Assembly (NCBI GenBank): GCA_002840735.1
Contig: PHBY01000009.1
Coordinates: 62,001 to 126,000 of the forward strand
From: Chloroflexi bacterium HGW-Chloroflexi-2
GTDB lineage: Bacteria; Chloroflexota; Anaerolineae; Anaerolineales; Anaerolineaceae
Reading direction: 5' to 3'
Length of the DNA: 64,000 nucleotides
Positions 54,082 through 61,319 of this stretch are shown here, piece by piece. The notes under the pieces are model-generated. The model was not told where the DNA came from. It saw only the letters and a list, made by a program, of their open reading frames with translations, and did no database searches. The translations under genes were made by a program, and so were the position numbers. The first letter of the stretch is position 1. Each line of letters starts with the position of its first letter.

Positions 54082-54948
54082 TTATGGCACTAATAACCAA
54101 TGATATATTGTTTTTCCAATAATCTCTAGGCTTTCAGGTGATAATTTATCAATCGTATCTTGAGATGTATGCCAATAAGAGTAATCAAAATCAATAATAT
54201 CAATGGCTGTAATTCCATTTTCGATGAATGGAATGTGATCATCCAGAATACTATGTCTGAATTCAGGTATGAAATATTCACCATAACCAAGATTGGCGGC
54301 GATATCCCAAATTTCTTTTTGGAGATTAACATCTGAATTTCTTTCATAATATACATTCAGATCTGTATCTCCGATCATATCCAGAATTACTACAGCATCC
54401 GGTTTGTCTTCCAATGTTTTTACAAAACTTCTGGATCCTAAAATCCAATCCCATCCATCAATATTGCCTTGATCCTCTGCATCAAAAAAAACAAACAAAA
54501 TGTTCTTATTGAGGTCAGGCGGTAGCACTCTTGCAAGTTCCAATAATACTGCCACACCAGACGCGCCATCGTTTGCACCTAATATAGGTTGAAGCTGGTT
54601 AGCGATGTTTGTATCTTTGTTTGCATAAAACCGAGAATCGTAATGTGCACCGATGATGATCCATGGCTCAGCAGTTGTTGTTGGATATTTTCCGATAATA
54701 TTTTGAATCAAATATCCGTTTACTTCCTCGGATTGAATATCTACTGTCCAGCCAAAAGAATTTATTTCTTCAGTAATCAATTCAATTGTTTTTTGATGCG
54801 CTTCACTGCCAGGGGTGCGTGGGCCGAATTCAACCTGTGATTTCGCATAAAGGTAAGCATTCTTCCCATCAAATTCAATGGTTGGTTTTTCATTACAACT
54901 CACGAGGAAGATCGTCAGGAATATGAATAAAAAAAATCGTTTGATCAT
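54082..54948 (-). CDS. M28-family zinc aminopeptidase lipoprotein
   Basis: 288-residue exported peptidase. A signal peptide with lipobox LVSC (Cys18) marks it as a lipoprotein on the outer face of the membrane. Zinc ligands fit the M28 pattern: [37 protein letters not shown] and a late [11 protein letters not shown]. It may be an aminopeptidase or a glutaminyl-peptide cyclase. Its start overlaps trmFO by 4 bp, but no functional link is evident. Confidence 0.88.
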   Translation of the reverse strand: MIKRFFLFIFLTIFLVSCNEKPTIEFDGKNAYLYAKSQVEFGPRTPGSEAHQKTIELITEEINSFGWTVDIQSEEVNGYLIQNIIGKYPTTTAEPWIIIGAHYDSRFYANKDTNIANQLQPILGANDGASGVAVLLELARVLPPDLNKNILFVFFDAEDQGNIDGWDWILGSRSFVKTLEDKPDAVVILDMIGDTDLNVYYERNSDVNLQKEIWDIAANLGYGEYFIPEFRHSILDDHIPFIENGITAIDIIDFDYSYWHTSQDTIDKLSPESLEIIGKTIYHWLLVP

Positions 54949-56303
54949 AGTGATAATTCCGGAAAAATTTCTGATAAATAAATTTCCAAACTCTTTTTCG
55001 CCTCCTGTGCGTATAACTTTGCCCGTTCTCTTTTGCCTTTTGCATTTATAAGAGGAAGAATTCCAAAATTAGCTTTCATTGGTTGAAAATCACGCATAGA
55101 TGCATGGGTGATGTAATGAACCAATGCACCCAGCATCGTTTGTTTTGGTAATTCCAATAATTTGTGTCCAGATAAATATCTGCTCATATTAATTCCAGCT
55201 AATAATCCAGTGGCTATGTTACCTACGTATCCTTCTACACCGGTGATTTGCCCAGCAAAGAATAAATCATTACGCTGGTTAAATTGTAATGTTGGTAATA
55301 ATAAATTCGGTGAAGCAATAAATGTATTACGATGCATTTGACCGTACCTGGCAAAAGTGGCATTTTCCAGTCCCGGTATCATTTGGAAAACTCTTTTCTG
55401 TTCTGAAAATTTTAGATTGGTCTGAAAACCAACCATATTATATAAGGTTCCAGCTATATTATCCTGTCGTAACTGTAAGACAGCATATGGTCGCTTTCCT
55501 CCGTGAGGATTCCAAATTCCTACAGGTCGCAACGGTCCAAATGCCAATGATTTTTCACCACGGTTAGCCAATACTTCAATGGGTAAACAGCCTTCGAAAT
55601 ATTGGTCAGAACCGGCTTTAACACCTTGATTAATTTGGGATTCGAAATTCTTTAATTCAATCCTCTGCGCATTTGTTAGTTCAAACACAAATCGATCATA
55701 TTCTTCTTTTGAAAATGGACAATTTATGTAATCACCTGATTCCTCTTCATCTTTTTGATACCGGGAAGCTCTAAAGGCAATATCCAGGTTAATGGATTCA
55801 TAATTGATAATGGGGGCTATTGCATCATAAAAAAATAAATTGCATGAATTTGTAATTTGAGAAATGCTTTGACTGAGTGTTGAAGATGTCAATGGACCAG
55901 ATGCGATTATGGTGGGGTTTGAAGGGATCTCTTTCACTTCTTCTCTAAATATTTTGATATTTGGATGTGTAGAAAGGATTCTGGTTACTTTTCCTGAAAA
56001 GAGATCTCGATCCACTGCCAATGCTCCACCTGCGGGTAATTCAAATTCATCCGCAATTTTCATCAACAATGAGCCCAAGCGACGTAATTCATTTTTTAAA
56101 ACGCCAGCAGCGCGATCAGGCAAATTTGACCCTAATGAATTTGAACAAATTAATTCAGCAAAATAATCGGTCGTATGGGCACCCGTCTGAATCAGAGGAC
56201 GCATCTCATATAAATTGACCTGGAATCCAGCCATTGCCAGCTGGTAAGCTGCTTCACTGCCTGCCAGTCCAGCGCCAATTACAGTAACAGTTTTATTTTC
56301 CAA
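54945..56303 (-). CDS. trmFO: Folate-dependent tRNA (uracil-54) methyltransferase TrmFO
   Basis: 452-residue FAD enzyme making ribothymidine 54 in the tRNA T-loop with methylene-tetrahydrofolate. The N-terminal FAD motif is [16 protein letters not shown] followed by [20 protein letters not shown] and [20 protein letters not shown] are family signatures. The start is a TTG at 56303, with GAGG eight bases before it. It is divergent from rpoN, sharing a 100-bp intergenic region. Confidence 0.93.
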   Translation of the reverse strand: MENKTVTVIGAGLAGSEAAYQLAMAGFQVNLYEMRPLIQTGAHTTDYFAELICSNSLGSNLPDRAAGVLKNELRRLGSLLMKIADEFELPAGGALAVDRDLFSGKVTRILSTHPNIKIFREEVKEIPSNPTIIASGPLTSSTLSQSISQITNSCNLFFYDAIAPIINYESINLDIAFRASRYQKDEEESGDYINCPFSKEEYDRFVFELTNAQRIELKNFESQINQGVKAGSDQYFEGCLPIEVLANRGEKSLAFGPLRPVGIWNPHGGKRPYAVLQLRQDNIAGTLYNMVGFQTNLKFSEQKRVFQMIPGLENATFARYGQMHRNTFIASPNLLLPTLQFNQRNDLFFAGQITGVEGYVGNIATGLLAGINMSRYLSGHKLLELPKQTMLGALVHYITHASMRDFQPMKANFGILPLINAKGKRERAKLYAQEAKKSLEIYLSEIFPELSL

Positions 56304-56344
56304 ATTCAGTACCTCGGTTCATATTTTACATCATAAAATCCGTC

Positions 56345-56360
56345 TGGCATATAACTTGCA
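56345..56360 (+). promoter_or_regulatory. Sigma-54 (-24/-12) promoter of rpoN
   Basis: TGGCATATAACTTGCA matches the sigma-54 consensus TGGCAY-N5-TTGCW at all fixed positions. GG (56346-56347) and GC (56358-56359) have the required 10-bp spacing. It lies 43 bp before the rpoN ATG on the same strand. An identical 16-mer occurs at 60936. It implies rpoN activates its own transcription. Confidence 0.88.
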
Positions 56361-56403
56361 ACTTTGAAGCATATCGATATACTTAATCAGTGAGGACAAA
56401 ACC

Positions 56404-57801
56404 ATGTTCCAATATCAATATCAGGTACATAAACCAATAACCACAGCGCACCTTGCGCAAACCATGACATTATTATCTCTCTCGGCATTTGAACTCAAAC
56501 AGCAGATCGATTCTGAGTTAGCGTCGAATCCAGCCCTGGAGATCATTGAAGAGAGACGATGTCCTCATTGCAAGCGGGTATTACCCGATAATGGTGCCTG
56601 CCCTATTTGTTCACGTCCAATGAACACTGATGTTGATGAGCCGATTGTTTATGTTTCTCCAATGGAAGACTTTATTCCCAGATCAGATTATGATGATTCT
56701 GATTATTCTGAGGAACCATTCTCTCCGGTAACGGATGACTTAACCAGCTATGTGATCAAACAAATCGCGCCGGAATTATCCAAAGATCAACAATTGATTG
56801 CTGTTCATTTGTTAACAAATCTGGATGATGATGGATTTCTGAGCGTCAATTTGATGGATGTAGCTAGATATTTCCATGTGCCGATTTCAACAATCGAAGA
56901 AGTGCAAAAGATTATCCAATTAGCGGATCCTATTGGTGTGGGTTCAGTCAATCCACAACAGGCGTTATTGGTTCAATTAGAAGTATTATCAGATTCAATT
57001 ACCATTCCTGAATATGCATATGAAATCATCAAAGATTACATGGAATTGTTAAGTAAAAGACAACACCCAGAGATAGCCAAGAGACTAAAAATCAGTGTCC
57101 AAAGAGTGGAAAAAATCGTTGAATTTATCAGTGATAATTTAAATCCATTTCCTGCCCGGTCACATTGGGGTTCTGTTCGTAATCCATCTTCTCCTGATAC
57201 AAATGTGTACCATAGACCCGATGTTTTAATTTCATTTGCGAATGATGACCAAAAATTGCAATTAATTGTAGAAATTGTAATGCCATACTCTGGTACGCTT
57301 CAAGTGAGCCCACTTTATAAACAAACCATCAAAGAAACCGATGCTGAATTAAAAGATGCCATGAAAGGCGATCTGGAAAAAGCATCCTTATTCGTGAAAT
57401 GCTTACAACAAAGAAATCACACGATGCAGAGATTGATGCATGAATTGGTGATGATTCAAAAATCATACCTTACAAAGGGTGAAAAATACTTAAAACCGAT
57501 TACACGAGCAAGTTTGGCAGAAAAACTTGAAGTTCATGAATCAACGATTTCTCGTGCCGTTTCTGGAAAGTCCGTTCAGCTTCCTAACAAGAAAATTGTC
57601 CCATTAGCCGCTTTCTTTGATCGAAGTCTTTCTGCAAGGACAATTTTACGGGAAATTGTTTCTTCAGAATCCAAACCCCTCAGTGATACTGAGATCCAGA
57701 AAAAATTAGACGAAAGAGGTATTCAGGTAGCAAGAAGAACAGTCGCAAAATATCGAGCTATGGAAGGAATTCTTCCAGCACATTTAAGGCAGGCGCTATA
57801 A
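56404..57801 (+). CDS. rpoN: RNA polymerase sigma-54 factor with zinc-ribbon-like insert
   Basis: 465-residue sigma-54. Region I (about 14-46, LAQTMTLLSLSAFELKQQI) binds activators. Next comes a CxxC-x9-CxxC segment (C53, C56, C66, C69), a zinc-ribbon-like insert that classical RpoN lacks, and an acidic Region II. The core-binding domain follows, then the helix-turn-helix HESTISRAVSGKSVQLPNK. The RpoN box ARRTVAKYRA (443-452) reads the -24 element. It is first in a tight operon: the kinase starts 4 bp after its stop. Confidence 0.93.
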   Translation: MFQYQYQVHKPITTAHLAQTMTLLSLSAFELKQQIDSELASNPALEIIEERRCPHCKRVLPDNGACPICSRPMNTDVDEPIVYVSPMEDFIPRSDYDDSDYSEEPFSPVTDDLTSYVIKQIAPELSKDQQLIAVHLLTNLDDDGFLSVNLMDVARYFHVPISTIEEVQKIIQLADPIGVGSVNPQQALLVQLEVLSDSITIPEYAYEIIKDYMELLSKRQHPEIAKRLKISVQRVEKIVEFISDNLNPFPARSHWGSVRNPSSPDTNVYHRPDVLISFANDDQKLQLIVEIVMPYSGTLQVSPLYKQTIKETDAELKDAMKGDLEKASLFVKCLQQRNHTMQRLMHELVMIQKSYLTKGEKYLKPITRASLAEKLEVHESTISRAVSGKSVQLPNKKIVPLAAFFDRSLSARTILREIVSSESKPLSDTEIQKKLDERGIQVARRTVAKYRAMEGILPAHLRQAL

Positions 57802-57805
57802 ATTA

Positions 57806-59758
57806 ATGAATTCTGAAAAACCAAATTGGTTCAGGGAAGTTATATTAGGGAAAGCACAGGATGAAAGTGCTTTGATATATAAGAATTTGTTAAATGTGAT
57901 CCAGGATCCAGCGATTTTTATTGATATACCTCGCAAAGAAATCCTCAGTTTTAATGTAAATTTTCAAAAATTAACTTCATATTCTCCTTCAGAATTATCT
58001 GATTTACCGGTTGATTTGTTATTTAATTTGGATGGAATCCAAAATTCCTTTTTTAATGAGCCATTTACGTTTGAGATAATCAAACGAAACAAGCAAACCG
58101 TTGATGGATTTGCATGGAAATATGGGATTGACGAAAAAAACTCAAAATGCGTGATTGTATTTAACGAAGAGCAAGAATTTGTTGAGAAGCAAAAAGCCTG
58201 GCAAGATCAACTTTTCCTGACAATGCAACAATTATTGAGGTTGATTGAAGATGATGATTTGATGGATGCTCTGCATAAAGCAGTGAAAATAATTGAAAAC
58301 TTCTTTGAGACACCCCATGTAACCATTTATCAGGTTGATAGTAATATTCCCGAATTAACACGAATACCGGGTGATACCGATAGCGATTTGCTTCCGTTTA
58401 CATTGCCGTCCAGTGATATTCGACTGGATCAAAAAACGACAATCTGGACAGCAGGCCATCGGGTAATGACCGAGTTACATAAAATTGCACGAATCAGTAA
58501 CTTATCCTATCTCGGTACTTCTGCTCTGGGTCCGGGAAAAAGTGCATCTGCATTATTGGTTGTGGGGCAGCAAAAAAAACAACCACCAAAAAATTTACAC
58601 TCAATCCTGGAAATGTTTTCTGCAGCCATTTCATCCATACTGCAATATTTCATTCTGGTGGATGCTTTGCGATCAAAAATTGACAGTCAGGATTGGATGA
58701 TCAGAGTAAATAATGAAATCCTTGATCATGTCCAGGATGGAATTATCATACTGAAACCTGATTTGAAAATCTGGATGATTAATCCAAGCGCTGAGATTCT
58801 GCTAGGTTATCAATCGCGTGAAGTATCAGAACAAACCATTGATAACATACTGATAGGTCCAGACAACTTTTTTCCATTATTAGAATCTGCCAAAAACGAT
58901 TTTGGTATTCATCGACTTGGGATTGTTTACATTCACAACAGAAATGGCGATTCAGTTCCTGTCGATGCCAGAATTGTACCGGTTACTCAAAACAACACCT
59001 TATTATCGATCATTATTTATTTGCGCGATGTAAGTGAAAATGAAGAAATAAAAACACGCGCACAACAATTAGAACACAGGGCAGTTTTAGGCGAATTTAC
59101 CGCAGTTTTTGCGCATGAGGTTCGCAACCCCATTAATAATATTTCCATGGGACTCCAGATCCTTTCCAGGAGTTTCAATGAAGACCAAAAAAATAAAGAT
59201 ATGGTGGATCGTATGATCCATGATTGCGATCGACTAACACATCAGATGGAAGCTGTTCTAGCATATTCAAAACCATTTGACGCAAAATTTGAATCGGTTG
59301 ATATTGCGATTCTATTACAGAGGATTTTGGATCGCTGGAAACCCAGAATGGCGAGAGTTGGAGTTCAGGAATTTTTTCAAAAATCAGATGATTTACCCAT
59401 GATCTCTGCCGACCCAAGATTGTTGGAACAAGTTTTTACGAATTTGATCGGGAATGCTGTTGAAGCCATGGCTGCTAGTGAGAAAGGAACTCTGGCTGTT
59501 CACATTGACATTTCCAGAACAATCTCGAATTACCCGCAAATTGAAGTGAAAATCATTGATAGTGGACCCGGCATTCCTGAGGAAGTTCGTGGACATGTTT
59601 TTGAGCCATTTGTTACAACCAAAAAAACCGGAACCGGTTTAGGTTTAGCGATCAGTAAACGTATCATGACTGCTCATCGTGGTAATATTACGGTTGAGTC
59701 ATATCCAGGTGGAGGAACAGTGTTTGCTGTTTATTTACCGATCAAACAAGGAGAATAA
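57806..59758 (+). CDS. Cytoplasmic PAS histidine kinase (NtrB-like)
   Basis: 650-residue kinase with no membrane helix. An N-terminal PAS domain (about 18-115) is followed by a GAF-like region (about 140-290). A second PAS domain (about 300-415, ILDHVQDGIIILKPDLKIWM) leads to the HisKA domain with phospho-acceptor His437 (FAHEVRNPINNIS). The ATPase domain has NLIGNAVEAM, DSGPGIPEEV and GTGLGLAISKRIM. It lies between rpoN and the activator gene with gaps of 4 and 5 bp, so these are almost certainly cognate partners. The signal is internal; its ligand is not evident. Confidence 0.88.
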   Translation: MNSEKPNWFREVILGKAQDESALIYKNLLNVIQDPAIFIDIPRKEILSFNVNFQKLTSYSPSELSDLPVDLLFNLDGIQNSFFNEPFTFEIIKRNKQTVDGFAWKYGIDEKNSKCVIVFNEEQEFVEKQKAWQDQLFLTMQQLLRLIEDDDLMDALHKAVKIIENFFETPHVTIYQVDSNIPELTRIPGDTDSDLLPFTLPSSDIRLDQKTTIWTAGHRVMTELHKIARISNLSYLGTSALGPGKSASALLVVGQQKKQPPKNLHSILEMFSAAISSILQYFILVDALRSKIDSQDWMIRVNNEILDHVQDGIIILKPDLKIWMINPSAEILLGYQSREVSEQTIDNILIGPDNFFPLLESAKNDFGIHRLGIVYIHNRNGDSVPVDARIVPVTQNNTLLSIIIYLRDVSENEEIKTRAQQLEHRAVLGEFTAVFAHEVRNPINNISMGLQILSRSFNEDQKNKDMVDRMIHDCDRLTHQMEAVLAYSKPFDAKFESVDIAILLQRILDRWKPRMARVGVQEFFQKSDDLPMISADPRLLEQVFTNLIGNAVEAMAASEKGTLAVHIDISRTISNYPQIEVKIIDSGPGIPEEVRGHVFEPFVTTKKTGTGLGLAISKRIMTAHRGNITVESYPGGGTVFAVYLPIKQGE

Positions 59759-59763
59759 ATCAC

Positions 59764-60927
59764 ATGGGTTATACCGTCTTGGTAGTGGATGATGAAGAGA
59801 ATGCAAGATCAAACCTGGAAGCATTTTTAACTCCCTTAGGATACGAAGTGGTTGGAGTGGGTACTCTTTCGGAAGCACGCACCGAGATTCAGAAAGGCAA
59901 TTGTGATGTTGTGCTTTTAGATGTTCAATTGCCAGATGGCTTTGGTCCAAATTTGTTATATGAAACATTAAATATGCAACTGAGACCTCCCATGATATTG
60001 ATAACAGGTTTTCCGGATATAGAAATAGCTGTTGAAGCGATGCGAAATGGTGCGCACGATTTCTTAATAAAACCCATCAAATTGGATCGACTTGAGCTTT
60101 CCATCCAAAGGGCTCTGGAAATTGTCAGAATGCGAAGAGAATTGGCATTGTTCCAAAACACTCAAAAGAATAGTGTTCAGTTTGTGGCAGGAGACAATCC
60201 AAAGATTAAACATGTTCTGGGTCAGGCTGAAAGGGCAGCGTCTATGTCAGTCTCTGTGTTAATTACAGGAGAAACTGGGGTGGGGAAAGACGTTTTGGCA
60301 AATTACATTCATAGTGTTGGTCCGCGATCACATAAAATGTTTGTTGCAATTAACTGTGCTGCTATTCAGAGTACCATGCTTGAGTCCGAATTATTCGGTC
60401 ACGAATCTGGCGCTTTTACGGGTGCTGATAAACGAAAACACGGACTTATGGAAACAGCCGATGAGGGTGTGCTGTTTCTGGATGAAATTTCCTCCATGCC
60501 TTTGGATATGCAAGCTAAATTGTTGCGTGCCCTGGAATCAAAAGCATTTCGAAGAGTTGGTGGTAATAACTTGATTAATGTTGATGTTCAGGTATTAGCA
60601 GCATCTAACCGTAATCTTAATCAAATGATTGAGAACAATGAATTTCGTTCGGACTTATATTATCGATTACGGGTGGTAGATTTGCATATTCCACCGTTGC
60701 GAGAACGAAAAGAAGATATTCCAGAATTGGTTGGTTTCTTCATACGACAAAAGAATTCAAAAATGGGTGTAAATATAGTTGATATCACCCCACACGCCAT
60801 GGAAAAATTAATGGCTTATAACTGGCCAGGAAATATTCGTGAATTAAGCAATGCAATTGAAAGTGCGATGTTGTTTTGTGATACAGGTGTAATTGAAGTG
60901 TCAAATTTGCCCCTGAACCTGCAATAA
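59764..60927 (+). CDS. Sigma-54 activator (receiver-AAA+) lacking a DNA-binding domain
   Basis: 387-residue NtrC-type response regulator. The receiver domain has the acidic pair D9/D10, phospho-acceptor Asp53 (VVLLDVQLPDG), T81 and K103. The AAA+ domain has Walker A GETGVGKD (169-176), the sigma-54-contacting GAFTGA (216-221), Walker B VLFLDE and the sensor II region NWPGNIRELSNAIES. The chain ends at LPLNLQ, just past the AAA+ domain, where NtrC continues for roughly 60-80 residues with a Fis-type helix-turn-helix. It therefore probably acts from solution on RpoN holoenzyme, as described for FlgR of Helicobacter and CtcC of Chlamydia. Confidence 0.9.
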   Translation: MGYTVLVVDDEENARSNLEAFLTPLGYEVVGVGTLSEARTEIQKGNCDVVLLDVQLPDGFGPNLLYETLNMQLRPPMILITGFPDIEIAVEAMRNGAHDFLIKPIKLDRLELSIQRALEIVRMRRELALFQNTQKNSVQFVAGDNPKIKHVLGQAERAASMSVSVLITGETGVGKDVLANYIHSVGPRSHKMFVAINCAAIQSTMLESELFGHESGAFTGADKRKHGLMETADEGVLFLDEISSMPLDMQAKLLRALESKAFRRVGGNNLINVDVQVLAASNRNLNQMIENNEFRSDLYYRLRVVDLHIPPLRERKEDIPELVGFFIRQKNSKMGVNIVDITPHAMEKLMAYNWPGNIRELSNAIESAMLFCDTGVIEVSNLPLNLQ

Positions 60928-60935
60928 ATCACTGT

Positions 60936-60951
60936 TGGCATATAACTTGCA
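60936..60951 (+). promoter_or_regulatory. Sigma-54 (-24/-12) promoter of the membrane protein-TPR unit
   Basis: TGGCATATAACTTGCA, identical in all 16 bases to the element before rpoN. It begins 9 bp after the activator stop and stands 35 bp before the next ATG (60987). It predicts that the downstream two genes are the output of this sigma-54 circuit. Confidence 0.88.
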
Positions 60952-60986
60952 TCATACCTCTAGAAGAATGATCTGGAGGTTTTTTT

Positions 60987-61298
60987 ATGATAAAAGAGGA
61001 TTTAATCACATTGCTAACACTCGTTTTTATGGGATTAGGATTAATTACATTCATAACCGGTTTCATCGTTTTATTAACCCGTGTCTTAGGTAAGGGCATT
61101 TCCCAAATTGCCAAAGAAACCCAAAAAGTTGTTCAAAAAGGAATAACTGAAGAAATTGCTTCCATCATAGGAAATGCATCAGTCCTTATAGATTCTTTAA
61201 ATCAGATGGTGACCACCGCTGCTGGTATTGGTGTATTTCTGATGATCTTAGGTGTTTTATTGATGGCTGGATCCTTCGCATTATTCTTACGATTCTAG
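60987..61298 (+). CDS. Small two-helix membrane protein, sigma-54 target
   Basis: 103-residue protein of unknown function. A first membrane helix (about 8-31) and a second (about 77-100) flank a polar helical segment (KGISQIAKETQKVVQKGITE). GGAGG lies upstream of the ATG, and a perfect -24/-12 promoter precedes it. No family is recognised. The spacing and shared promoter tie it to the following TPR gene, so the two products may form a membrane-associated complex. Confidence 0.8.
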   Translation: MIKEDLITLLTLVFMGLGLITFITGFIVLLTRVLGKGISQIAKETQKVVQKGITEEIASIIGNASVLIDSLNQMVTTAAGIGVFLMILGVLLMAGSFALFLRF

Positions 61299-61319
61299 AT
61301 TATTCATAAAGGAGTATTA

